A program made the position numbers and the translations under genes. Source: Streptomyces spectabilis (GTDB lineage Bacteria; Actinomycetota; Actinomycetes; Streptomycetales; Streptomycetaceae). Taken from it: a stretch of 64,000 bases of DNA. The notes beneath the pieces are model-generated. The model ran no database searches. It was not told where the DNA came from and worked only from the letters and a program-made list of their open reading frames with translations. Location of the stretch: positions 1,240,001 through 1,304,000 of the forward strand of contig NZ_CP023690.1 of NCBI RefSeq assembly GCF_008704795.1, given 5' to 3'. Shown here in pieces: positions 45,667 through 53,226 of the stretch; within the stretch, counting starts at the first letter, position 1, and each line of letters starts with the position of its first letter.

Positions 45667-47234
45667 TGACCGTGAACCGCCGTGACCTGTTGAAGGCCGC
45701 AGCGGCCGCGGGCGCGCTGAACGTCGCCTGGCCGCTCGCCGCGGGCCTCACGCCCGCGCAGGCCCGCGAGGCCGCCGAGCGGCTCGGCGCGGAGTACGAC
45801 CCCGCGCCGTTCACCCTCGGCGTGGCCTCCGGTGATCCGCAGCCGCACTCGGTGCTCCTGTGGACCAGACTCGCGCCCGAGCCGCTGGCCGCCGAGCAGC
45901 GGCTCCCCGAGGTCGTCGAGGTCGAGTGGGTCGTCGCCAAGGACGCCCGCCTTCGGCACGTCGTCGCGCGGGGGACGGCTCCGGCGTCGGCGACGCTCGG
46001 GCACAGCGTGCACGTGCCGGTGGGCGGGCTCGCCCCGGGCCGCCACTACTGGTACGCGTTCAAGGCGCTCGGCAGGACCAGCCGGGTCGGCCGGACGCGG
46101 ACCGCGCCGCGCGGCCGGGTCAAGAAGGTGACCTTCGCCGCCGCCAACTGCCAGGCGTTCCACGACGGCTTCTACGCCGCCCACCGCGGCATCGCCCGGG
46201 AGAACGTCGACTTCGTGGTCCACCTCGGCGACTACATCTACGAGCACGGGCAGGTCGGCGGCGTGCCGGAGAAGCACGTGCGCGACCACGACGGGCCGGA
46301 GATCCTCACGCTCGGCGACTACCGCAAGCGGCACGCCCTCTACAAGGGCGACAAGTCGCTGCGCGAGGCGCACGCCGCGCACCCGTGGTTCCTGACGTGG
46401 GACGACCACGAGGTCGTCAACGACTACAGCGGCACCGGCGGCGGCGCGCCGTTCATGCGCCGCCGCGCGGCCGCCTACCAGGCGTGGTTCGAGCACATGC
46501 CGCACCGCGACTCGTTCGGCGGGTCCGCCCTGCCGGACCCGGAGATCCACCGCGTGCGCCGCTGGGGCGACCTGCTCGAACTCACCGTCCTCGACCTGCG
46601 GTCGTACCGCTCGGCGCAGAACCTGCCGGACGGCACGATCCTCGGCGCCGAGCAGAAGGCGTGGCTGAAGAAGACCGTCGACAGGGCTCCGGACTCCTGG
46701 CACGTGTGGGCCAACTCGATCATGCTGAGCCAGCTGCGCGGCAGGCCCGGCGGCTCGTACATGTTCACCGACCAGTGGGACGGCTTCCTCGCCGAGCGCA
46801 AGGAGGTCCTCCAGCACGTGCACGGCAGCGGCCTGGAGGACCTGGTGGTCATCACCGGCGACTGGCACTCGGCGTTCGTCGACGACGTCCGTACCGACTT
46901 CGACGTGCCCGATTCGCCGCTGGTGGGCACGGAGTTCACCGCGCACTCGGTGACGTCGGGCGCGTACTCCGCGGAGTGGAACGCCACCAACGGGCCCGTG
47001 ATGGGCAAGGCCAACCCGCACCTGAAGTACTTCGAGGGCAACCGGTACGGCTACGACGTGTACGAGGTGACTCCGGAGCGCTTCAGCGCGCACATGCGGG
47101 TGGTCGGCGACCGCCGTGACCCGCGCTCCCCCGTCACCACGCTGACCACCTTCCACGTGGACCGGGGCACAGCGGGGTCGTACGAGGACGACGCCACGAA
47201 GGCGTCGCCCGCGCAGTACCGCAGGGACGCCTGA
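45666..47234 (+). CDS. phoD: Alkaline phosphatase D (PhoD)-family phosphodiesterase, Tat-exported
   Basis: A 522-residue PhoD-type metallophosphoesterase. Twin-arginine signal NRRDLLKAAAAAGAL (residues 4-18). An N-terminal PhoD domain (FTLGVASGDPQPHSVLLWTRL) is followed by the metal-binding catalytic part: AAANCQAF, HLGDYIYEHG, TWDDHEVVNDY, GDWHSAF (Asp, His and Asn ligands). Known enzymes hydrolyse phosphomono- and diesters, including teichoic acids, with Fe/Ca at the active site. A single GTTCACACGGG at about 45028 upstream of the operon resembles half a PHO box, too weak to call. Convergent with the beta-propeller gene. Confidence 0.92.
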   Translation: MTVNRRDLLKAAAAAGALNVAWPLAAGLTPAQAREAAERLGAEYDPAPFTLGVASGDPQPHSVLLWTRLAPEPLAAEQRLPEVVEVEWVVAKDARLRHVVARGTAPASATLGHSVHVPVGGLAPGRHYWYAFKALGRTSRVGRTRTAPRGRVKKVTFAAANCQAFHDGFYAAHRGIARENVDFVVHLGDYIYEHGQVGGVPEKHVRDHDGPEILTLGDYRKRHALYKGDKSLREAHAAHPWFLTWDDHEVVNDYSGTGGGAPFMRRRAAAYQAWFEHMPHRDSFGGSALPDPEIHRVRRWGDLLELTVLDLRSYRSAQNLPDGTILGAEQKAWLKKTVDRAPDSWHVWANSIMLSQLRGRPGGSYMFTDQWDGFLAERKEVLQHVHGSGLEDLVVITGDWHSAFVDDVRTDFDVPDSPLVGTEFTAHSVTSGAYSAEWNATNGPVMGKANPHLKYFEGNRYGYDVYEVTPERFSAHMRVVGDRRDPRSPVTTLTTFHVDRGTAGSYEDDATKASPAQYRRDA

Positions 47235-47261
47235 AGCACCCCTCCCCCGCCGGAGAAGTGA

Positions 47262-48338
47262 TCAGGAGAGGCGACGGACGAACACGTCGGACTTGCCGTT
47301 GGTGTCACCGGGCACGATGTCGTCGGCCGTGGACTGGAAGACCACGTCGTGCCCGTCGGCGCTGACCGCGTCGACCCCGGCCGAGGCGGGCTGGTCCGAG
47401 ACGACCTGGTCGGTGCCCGTCCGCAGGTCGCGCAGCATGAGCGACGGTCCGGCCGGGTCGTTCGGTGCGTACAGCAGATGGCTGCCGGTGGGGTCGATGG
47501 CCAGGCCCTTGACGTCCGGCACTCGCCGGGCGGTGCCCGCGCTCACGTCGTGGACGTAGGTGTCGGACCCCGCGAGGTAGACGACCTTGCTGCCGTCCTC
47601 GCTGATCTGGACGATGGTCGCTTCCTTCGACGGGCCCTCGATCGGGTCGGAGGTGGAGCCGTGGTCCCGGTCCCACAGGAAGACGTCCTTGGCCTTGCCG
47701 TCCTGGTAGGCGACGAAGCGGCCGTCACCGCTGATGGACGGCCGGGACGGCGCGGTGTGGCCGAACCAGGCGAGTTCCTGCTTGGTGTTGGCCTGCCAGT
47801 CCCATACGTCGATGCGCTGGGTGGAGGACGGTCGGCCGATGGTGGCGACATTGGCGACGTAGCGGCCGTCCCCGCTCAGCGACGGCTGACTGCAGTTGAG
47901 GGCATCGCAGTTCAGGCCGATCGAACTGCCCGCGGTCCACTGAGCGAGCTTGACCTTGGTGTCCCTGAACAACAGCACCCAGTAAGCGGCGTACTCCCCG
48001 TCACCGCTGATCACGGGAGAGGCGATCGGGTGGCTGCCCACGTTCTTGAGCTGCCCCGACGGCTCGTCGCGCAGGTACACCCTTTCGCCTCCCGCCGAGA
48101 AGACGATGCGGCGCCCGTCGGTCGTGATCGCGCCACCGGTGGAATCGCCGTCGAACTGACTGCCGTCGGCCGCGACACTGATCCTCTCGACACCGGCCCC
48201 GCGGTCCCGCGCGACGCCCGCGGGCTCGGCCGAGGCGGCTCCTGGCAGCGCCGTGGTGACCGCGCACGCCACCACCGCCGCCGCGCCTAACGCACACCGC
48301 ACGCGTCTGGTGGTGCTCCGGTCTGTGTTTCTCTTCAT
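47262..48338 (-). CDS. Secreted TolB/WD40-like beta-propeller protein
   Basis: A 358-residue protein with a Sec signal peptide (MKRNTDRSTTRRVRCALGAAAVVACAV, cleavage after ASA near residue 38). The mature part contains about six to seven propeller blades with repeated ISGDGxxVAY/W-like motifs (VISGDGEYAAYW, LSGDGRYVANVA, ISGDGRFVAYQ, ISEDGSKVVYL, VSADGHDVVFQS). No catalytic motif is apparent. ATG at 48338 is preceded by a GGGGGG run; the longer frame starting upstream lacks a signal sequence and is rejected. Probably a binding scaffold at the cell surface; ligand unknown. Confidence 0.85.
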   Translation of the reverse strand: MKRNTDRSTTRRVRCALGAAAVVACAVTTALPGAASAEPAGVARDRGAGVERISVAADGSQFDGDSTGGAITTDGRRIVFSAGGERVYLRDEPSGQLKNVGSHPIASPVISGDGEYAAYWVLLFRDTKVKLAQWTAGSSIGLNCDALNCSQPSLSGDGRYVANVATIGRPSSTQRIDVWDWQANTKQELAWFGHTAPSRPSISGDGRFVAYQDGKAKDVFLWDRDHGSTSDPIEGPSKEATIVQISEDGSKVVYLAGSDTYVHDVSAGTARRVPDVKGLAIDPTGSHLLYAPNDPAGPSLMLRDLRTGTDQVVSDQPASAGVDAVSADGHDVVFQSTADDIVPGDTNGKSDVFVRRLS

Positions 48339-48475
48339 TTTCCCCCCAGTCAGAAAGAGGTGTCGCCCCCGGCTGCCCACCGGAGGGCCCCAGCATGCAA
48401 CCGCGACGGAGCTGAGGGGTCAATGCGTCACACTGGTCCGTGCGAGGGCTTTCGACAGGGAGTGATGAGGCCGCG

Positions 48476-48880
48476 ATGAGTGAACTGACGAAGCCCGAGG
48501 TCGACGTTCCGGAGGGTGACGCCCCTACCGAGCTGACCGTCCGGGACCTGGTCGTCGGGGACGGCCCCGAGGTGAAGCCGGGCATGGTGGTCAGGGTCCA
48601 CTACGTGGGGGTGACCTTCGCGTCCGGGAAGGAGTTCGACGCCTCCTGGGACCGGGGGGAGCCGTTCAAGTTCGCCCTGGGCGGCGGCAGGGTCATCAAG
48701 GGCTGGGACCGGGGGGTGAGGGGGATGAAGGTCGGCGGTCGGCGCGAGATCATCGTTCCCCCGCGCCTCGGCTACGGCAATCAGTCGCCCTCACCGCTGA
48801 TCCCGGCGGGCTCGACCCTGGTCTTCGTGGTGGACCTGGTCGACGTGTATTCCGGCACGGCCGGGTGGAGCAACTCCTAG
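48476..48880 (+). CDS. FKBP-type peptidyl-prolyl cis-trans isomerase
   Basis: A 134-residue cytoplasmic FKBP with the full family core: VRVHYVGVTFASGKEFDASWDRGEPFKF (Tyr and Asp of the binding pocket), GGGRVIKGWDRGVRGMKVGGRREIIVPPRLGYG (Val, Ile, Trp) and STLVFVVDLVDV. N-terminal tail is acidic, without a signal peptide. ATG at 48476 has GAGG 6 nt upstream. Catalyses cis-trans isomerisation of X-Pro bonds. Its stop overlaps the convergent membrane-protein gene by 4 bp. Confidence 0.92.
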   Translation: MSELTKPEVDVPEGDAPTELTVRDLVVGDGPEVKPGMVVRVHYVGVTFASGKEFDASWDRGEPFKFALGGGRVIKGWDRGVRGMKVGGRREIIVPPRLGYGNQSPSPLIPAGSTLVFVVDLVDVYSGTAGWSNS

Positions 48881-49245
48881 GCGGTTCCCCGCTGGTGGAT
48901 GTCACCGGGACGGCCCGGTGGAGAGTCGCGTCGGGGTGGGCCCGGCGCGAGGGACACGTCCCGGGCGCCCCCGTGTGGCGGGGCGTGCCGGGCCACGGTC
49001 AGCTCGCAGCGACCGTCCCCGCACGAACGCCGCAGTCGGCCGTTCGAGAGGGTCTGGAGCAGCCCGATCGCCCAGCACAGGGGGCAGCCGCGCAAGGCGA
49101 GCAGCCCCAGGGGTGCCAGCAGGAGGCTGACCGGCCCGACCACCGGGATGAGGAGGACCGAACCGGCCAAGGCGCCGAATCCCAGCGCTCCGCGCGCCAA
49201 GTGCCGGGGCAGCGACGTGCTGGCGAAGCTCCGCCGGTCAGTCAT
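48877..49245 (-). CDS. Small membrane protein with cysteine pairs
   Basis: A 122-residue protein. Hydrophobic stretch LARGALGFGALAGSVLLIPVVGPVSLLLAPLGLLALRG gives one or two transmembrane helices (residues about 18-52), followed by CPLCWAIGLLQTL, a CxxC next to the membrane, and a second pair C..DGRC. The C-terminal 45 residues are Pro/Arg/Gly-rich. The arrangement resembles small YgaP/DUF2892-like membrane proteins, but the match is not firm. ATG at 49245 overlaps the last 8 bp of the ECF sigma gene, so it is coupled to it and might act in the same regulatory unit, for example as an anti-sigma-like partner; that is inference. Confidence 0.75.
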   Translation of the reverse strand: MTDRRSFASTSLPRHLARGALGFGALAGSVLLIPVVGPVSLLLAPLGLLALRGCPLCWAIGLLQTLSNGRLRRSCGDGRCELTVARHAPPHGGARDVSLAPGPPRRDSPPGRPGDIHQRGTA

Positions 49246-49798
49246 CGCCGGCCCCCGGAAGGGGACCAGGTGCTCCCTGCAAGGCCTGGCGCACCGCCGC
49301 ACGGGCGCGGTGCAGCCTCGACTTCATCGCGGCGGTGCTGAGGCCGAGCGCGTCGGCGACCATCCGTCCGCTGTAGCCCTGGACGTCTCGCAGGATCAGC
49401 ACACGCCGCTGGTCGGCGGGCAGGGCGGCGATCGCCGTCGCCACCCGGCCCGCTTCCAGGCGTTGCAGCACCTCGTCCTCGAACGACGGCACCACGGTGT
49501 CCGGGACCGGGCCGTGGCTGCGCAGCGTCAGTCGCGCCCGCCGCAGGCACTCGTTGCGGACGATGCGGAACATCCACGACGCCAGCGCACCGGAGGCCCG
49601 CAGCATTCCGATCTTGCGGTACAGGATGATCAGCGCTTCCTGCGCCGCGTCCTCGGCGTCCTGGGGCGTGGCGCACAGCGAATGGGCGAACCGCCGCACA
49701 TGCGGGTGCGAGCCGGTCACCAGGGCGGCTGTGGCTTCGACGTCACCCTTCTGGGCAGCGGCGATCAACTGATCGCCGGGCCATGTGAAGTCAGCCAC
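49238..49798 (-). CDS. ECF-type RNA polymerase sigma factor
   Basis: A 186-residue sigma-70 family ECF factor. Region 2 contains LVTGSHPHVRRFAHSLCATPQDAEDAAQEALIILYRKIG (residues about 25-65) and region 4 has LPADQRRVLILRDVQGYSGRMVADALGLSTAAMKSRLHRAR (about 125-165). GTG at 49798 is chosen because of GGGGGCG upstream; the longer frame to 49873 would run through the tiny membrane gene and has no ribosome site. Upstream 8 bp overlap with a 29-codon ORF, downstream 8 bp overlap with the small membrane protein. No typical zinc-binding anti-sigma factor is adjacent. Confidence 0.88.
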   Translation of the reverse strand: MADFTWPGDQLIAAAQKGDVEATAALVTGSHPHVRRFAHSLCATPQDAEDAAQEALIILYRKIGMLRASGALASWMFRIVRNECLRRARLTLRSHGPVPDTVVPSFEDEVLQRLEAGRVATAIAALPADQRRVLILRDVQGYSGRMVADALGLSTAAMKSRLHRARAAVRQALQGAPGPLPGAGDD

Positions 49799-49880
49799 GG
49801 GATCGCCCCCGCTGACGCCGCACGATGACAGTGCACGCGCAGATGAGCACAGCCGCGACGACGACGGCACCAATGATCAC
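49791..49880 (-). CDS. 29-residue single-pass membrane peptide upstream of the sigma factor
   Basis: GTG at 49880 is preceded by GGAGG about 6 nt upstream and opens a 29-codon frame: VIIGAVVVAAVLICACTV, then IVRRQRGRSRG, stop at 49791. The first 20 residues are one hydrophobic helix; the tail carries six arginines, so the peptide fits an N-out, C-in single-pass topology by the positive-inside rule. The stop lies inside the start region of the ECF sigma gene (8 bp overlap), implying translational coupling. It could be a real small membrane protein or a leader peptide controlling sigma translation. Confidence 0.6.
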   Translation of the reverse strand: MIIGAVVVAAVLICACTVIVRRQRGRSRG

Positions 49881-49993
49881 GACAAACCTCCGGTTCCTGT
49901 GCCGACGCTGCTGTCCGCACATGCTAGAGAGGCACGGGCGGCGCGAAAGGATTCACCTCGACCCGGTGGCGCGGCGCGGGAGTCCCGCGCCGG

Positions 49994-50698
49994 TCAGGGG
50001 CGCCAGTCGAAGGGGAAGTGCTTGCTGGAGCCGCCCCGGTATGCGTGGGAGAAGTCGAAGCCTTCCGCGTGGTCGCTCTCGACCACGCCCCAGGTGGCGA
50101 TCTGGCCGGGCCCCACCTCGGCGCCCGGCGCGTTGACGAGCTGGACGCGGCGGGTGGGATCGGCGGTCGGGCCTGTGAGGGCGACGGCCCCGACGGCGAC
50201 CTTGTCGCCGACGTCGGCCCGCCAGTACGACAGGTCCTCGGCCGCGTCGAAGCGGACCGGGGCGTACTGGACGTCGCGCAGTTCGCTGATGAGGGAGCCG
50301 AACTCGCCCGGCCAGCCCCCGACGTGCCCGGCGAAGACCTGCTGGAGCGCGTCCCGCTGGGCCCGGTCGCCCTTGGCGTCTATGTAGAGCATCACCTTCA
50401 TGGTGGCGTTCGGGTCCCCGACCCACATGTTGCCGGTGAACTCGCCGAGCGCGACGACGCCGAGGCCGTCCAGGCGCACGTCGCCGAAGTGCCCTTCGTG
50501 GATCTGCCAGACGAGCGTGAACAGGCAGTCCCCGTGGGTCGGAGCCTGGGCGAAGGTGCAGGGGCAGGGAAGGGAGCAGCTGCACACGTCGAACCACTCG
50601 CCCCGCAGATGCCAGTCGGGCAGCGAACCGTCGCCGCCCGCGCGGACGACGGCGGGCGTGGCGGGGGCGCTCTGCGAAGTCGCGGACGTGGTGCACAT
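49994..50698 (-). CDS. DUF1326-domain protein
   Basis: A 234-residue protein of the DUF1326 family. The hallmark cysteine cluster is WFDVCSCSLPCPCTFAQAP (residues about 35-53), followed by GDCLFTLVWQIHEG and a beta-rich body ending in SSKHFPFDW. The Cys-rich motif suggests thiol or metal chemistry, possibly copper, but no activity is known to me. ATG at 50698 has AGGAGG 7 nt upstream. Its promoter (50762-50807) is flanked by inverted repeats of the kind bound by metal-sensing CsoR-like repressors, so metal-responsive expression is plausible. Confidence 0.85.
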   Translation of the reverse strand: MCTTSATSQSAPATPAVVRAGGDGSLPDWHLRGEWFDVCSCSLPCPCTFAQAPTHGDCLFTLVWQIHEGHFGDVRLDGLGVVALGEFTGNMWVGDPNATMKVMLYIDAKGDRAQRDALQQVFAGHVGGWPGEFGSLISELRDVQYAPVRFDAAEDLSYWRADVGDKVAVGAVALTGPTADPTRRVQLVNAPGAEVGPGQIATWGVVESDHAEGFDFSHAYRGGSSKHFPFDWRP

Positions 50699-50721
50699 GG
50701 TGGGCCTCCTGAGTAGACGGG

Positions 50722-50748
50722 GGCGGATACCGGGAGGGGGTATCCGCC
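50722..50748. promoter_or_regulatory. Inverted repeat between promoter and start of the DUF1326 gene
   Basis: GGCGGATACC (50722-50731) and GGTATCCGCC (50739-50748) are perfect 10-bp inverted arms with a 7-nt spacer, 24-50 bp upstream of the ATG and downstream of the predicted -10. A repressor bound here would block transcription; alternatively it is an RNA hairpin in the leader. Confidence 0.65.
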
Positions 50749-50761
50749 GTCGACATGGAGG

Positions 50762-50807
50762 ACGCTACGGGCCGAGATCGAGGCCCGTCAAGTACCCCCG
50801 AGGGGTA
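50762..50807 (-). promoter_or_regulatory. Sigma-70 type promoter with adjacent CsoR-like box for DUF1326
   Basis: Read on the minus strand: TTGACG (50791-50786), 18-nt spacer, TAGCGT (50767-50762). One base upstream of the -35 lies TACCCC-CGA-GGGGTA (+ strand 50793-50807), a palindrome of the type bound by CsoR copper sensors. A further GGATACCCC copy lies within 20 bp upstream. The spacer itself contains CGGGCC and GGCCCG arms. Confidence 0.6.
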
Positions 50808-50824
50808 TCCATGCGCAGGGGTAT

Positions 50825-51175
50825 CTACGCCCAGGGGTCGGGATGCTCCGCGACGAGCCGCCGCGGCGCCCGCTGCCGCCAGGCGTCCGCGAGGACGTCC
50901 CGCAGCTCCGCCTCGTCCGCCAGGGCACTCAGGCGCACCCGCAGCCAGTCGTAACGGTCGTCGTGTCCGGGCCTGACGAAGAACTTCTCCGGCTCGGCCG
51001 CGATCAGCTCGTCCCGCTCCTCGCGCGGGCACCTGACACCCATCGACGCGTCGTCGTCCGCGAGCGCGGCGAAGATCTTGCCGCCCACCCGGAAGGTCGG
51101 CTGCCCCCAGGCCGCCTTCTCCTCCGTGCCGGGCAGGGCGAGAGCGAGAGCGCGTACGTCGTCGGCAGTGACCAT
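50825..51175 (-). CDS. MmcQ/YjbR-family DNA-binding-like protein
   Basis: A 116-residue protein of the YjbR (CyaY-like fold) family: MVTADDVRALALALPGTEEKAAWGQPTFRVGGKIFAALAD then RDELIAAEPEKFFVRPGHDDRYDWLRVRL match the family from start to end. ATG at 51175 is chosen because it begins the family core; no strong ribosome site is visible. The biochemical role of the family is unsettled; some members are described as DNA-binding. It lies upstream of the DUF1326 gene on the same strand but is separated by 126 bp containing a full promoter. Confidence 0.82.
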   Translation of the reverse strand: MVTADDVRALALALPGTEEKAAWGQPTFRVGGKIFAALADDDASMGVRCPREERDELIAAEPEKFFVRPGHDDRYDWLRVRLSALADEAELRDVLADAWRQRAPRRLVAEHPDPWA

Positions 51176-51329
51176 GGGGCCGACCCTAAGGTCGGCCCGG
51201 CGCTTCCGCACCACGTGATCGCCATTCGCCCAGTGGCTGAAAACAGTTCATTCTCCGGAGACTTACGACCCCGGCTCGGCGGCCCTACTGTCCACGGCGT
51301 TCAGTCCCCCGTGCGACGAAGGAGTCGAC

Positions 51330-52478
51330 ATGGAACGCCGTACCGTGCTGCGCGCCGCCGTTTTGGGTGCCGGAGCCGCAGCCTTCTCCGGTTCGCTGTG
51401 GCGGCAGGCCGCCGCCTACCCCGCCCTGCCGGGCCCCAGCCCCTACGGGGCGCTCCAGACGGCCGACGCCAACGGCATCCGGCTGCCTGCGGGCTTCACC
51501 AGCCGGGTCATAGCCCGCTCCACCCAGAAGGTGTCCGGCACCAACCACACCTGGCACCAGGCGCCCGACGGCGGCGCCTGCTTCGCCGACGGCTCGGGCT
51601 GGATCTACGTGTCCAACGCCGAGATGGGCAGCGGCCAGGGCGGCGCGGGCGCGGTGAAGTTCAACAGCGCCGCCCAGATCACCGGCGCCTACGCCATCCT
51701 GTCCGGCACCCAGCGCAACTGCGCGGGCGGCGCCACCCCGTGGAACACCTGGCTGTCGTGCGAGGAGGTCGACACCGGCTTCGTCTACGAGACCGACCCG
51801 TGGGGTGTGAACCCGGCGGCGCAGCGTCCGGCGATGGGCCGGTTCAACCACGAGGCGGCCGCCGCCGACCCGGTCCGCAAGGTGGTCTACCTGACCGAGG
51901 ACAAGTCCGACGGCCGCTTCTACCGGTTCGTCCCCACCACCTGGGGCAACCTGTCGTCCGGCACCCTCCAGGTGCTCAAGGAGACCGGCGGCGCGCTGTC
52001 GTGGGCCACCGTGCCCGACCCGGACGGCAGCCCCACCGCCACGCGCTACCAGGTGTCGGGCGCCAAGGTCTTCAACGGCGGCGAGGGCTGCCACTACCGC
52101 GCCGACATCTGCTACTTCACCACCAAGGGCGACAACCGCGTCTGGGCCTACCACGCGGCCGCCAACACCCTCGCCGTCGTGTACGACGACAACGTCAGCG
52201 GCGCCCCGCTGACCGGCGTGGACAACGTCACGGCCGCGGCGGTCGGCGACCTCTACGTGGCCGAGGACGGCGGCAACATGGAGATCTGCATCATCACGCC
52301 CTCCGACGTCGTCGCCCCGTTCCTGCGGATCACCGGCCAGTCCTCGTCCGAGATCACCGGGCCCGCGTTCAACCCCGCGGGCAACCGCCTGTACTTCTCC
52401 TCGCAGCGCGGCACCTCCGGCTCCAGCAGCGGCGGCATCACGTACGAGGTGACGGGGCCGTTCCGCACCAGCCTCTGA
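51330..52478 (+). CDS. PhoX/DUF839-like secreted protein
   Basis: A 382-residue protein with a signal peptide that may be Tat-like (MERRTVLRAAVLGAGAAAFSG; the RR is followed by T, not the full consensus). The mature part is a beta-propeller of the PhoX/DUF839 family: LPAGFTSRVIARS, DGGACFADGSGWIYVSNAE, GGATPWNTWLSCEEVD, MGRFNHEAAAADPVRKVVYLTED, GGEGCHYRADICYFTTKGDNRVW, LYVAEDGGNMEI. These motifs contain the acidic ligands that bind Ca/Fe in PhoX. Phosphatase activity is plausible, but the protein is shorter than classical PhoX (over 500 residues). An isolated GTTCATTCTCC at about 51248 resembles half a PHO box. Confidence 0.82.
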   Translation: MERRTVLRAAVLGAGAAAFSGSLWRQAAAYPALPGPSPYGALQTADANGIRLPAGFTSRVIARSTQKVSGTNHTWHQAPDGGACFADGSGWIYVSNAEMGSGQGGAGAVKFNSAAQITGAYAILSGTQRNCAGGATPWNTWLSCEEVDTGFVYETDPWGVNPAAQRPAMGRFNHEAAAADPVRKVVYLTEDKSDGRFYRFVPTTWGNLSSGTLQVLKETGGALSWATVPDPDGSPTATRYQVSGAKVFNGGEGCHYRADICYFTTKGDNRVWAYHAAANTLAVVYDDNVSGAPLTGVDNVTAAAVGDLYVAEDGGNMEICIITPSDVVAPFLRITGQSSSEITGPAFNPAGNRLYFSSQRGTSGSSSGGITYEVTGPFRTSL

Positions 52479-52479
52479 C

Positions 52480-53151
52480 CTAGGTGCCGTTCGCGTCCGG
52501 GCTCACCAGGCCGACCTCGTAGGCAAGGATGATGGCCTGCGCCCGGTCGCGCAGCGACAGCTTGGCCAGGATCGCGTTGACGTGGGTCTTCACCGTGGAC
52601 CTGCCGATGCCGAGGGCCTGGGCGATCTCCGGGTTGCTCAGGCCCCCGGCCACCGCGCGCAGGACGTCCGTCTCGCGCGGCGTGAGGGCGTCGAGGCGGC
52701 CGTCGGGGCGCGGGCGCGCGGAGAGTGCGCCGCTGGCGAAGGCGTCGATGAGCCGACGGGTGACCGCGGGCGCGAGCAGGGCCTCGCCGGCGGCGACGGT
52801 GCGGATGGCGTCGACCAGGTGCTGCGGTTCGCAGTCCTTCAGGAGGAAGCCGGAGGCGCCGCCGCGCAGGGCGGCGAACACGTACTCGTCGCGGCGGAAC
52901 GTGGTCAGCACCAGGACGCGTACCGGCGGGTCGAGGGCGGTCAGCAGGCGCGTCGCCGTGAGGCCGTCCGTGCCGGGCATCCGGATGTCCATCAGGACCA
53001 CGTCGGGGCGGTGGGCGCGGGCCAGTTCGACGGCCTCCGCGCCGTCCGCGGCCTGACCCGTGACCGTGAGGTCCGGCTCGGCGTCGATGACGGCGGCGAA
53101 GCCCGCGCGCACCACCGCCTGATCGTCCACGACGACCACCCGTACCGTCAT
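52480..53151 (-). CDS. NarL/FixJ-type response regulator, orphan
   Basis: A 223-residue two-domain regulator. Receiver with Asp9/Asp10, phospho-acceptor Asp55 in VVLMDIRMPG and Lys in GGASGFLLKD; C-terminal LuxR-type HTH in LTPRETDVLRAVAGGLSNPEIAQALGIGRSTVKTHVNAIL (residues about 160-200). Full length. No histidine kinase is adjacent; neighbours are the convergent PhoX-like gene (1 bp away) and an O-methyltransferase. A kinase elsewhere would be its partner. About 47 percent similar by eye to the regulator at 58124-58795. Confidence 0.92.
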   Translation of the reverse strand: MTVRVVVVDDQAVVRAGFAAVIDAEPDLTVTGQAADGAEAVELARAHRPDVVLMDIRMPGTDGLTATRLLTALDPPVRVLVLTTFRRDEYVFAALRGGASGFLLKDCEPQHLVDAIRTVAAGEALLAPAVTRRLIDAFASGALSARPRPDGRLDALTPRETDVLRAVAGGLSNPEIAQALGIGRSTVKTHVNAILAKLSLRDRAQAIILAYEVGLVSPDANGT

Positions 53152-53226
53152 GCCCCGCCCCCCGGCTCGGTCCCGTCCCGCTGGCGTCCGTACGCCGGGA
53201 AGACTACGCGCGGCCCCCGGGCCCGG

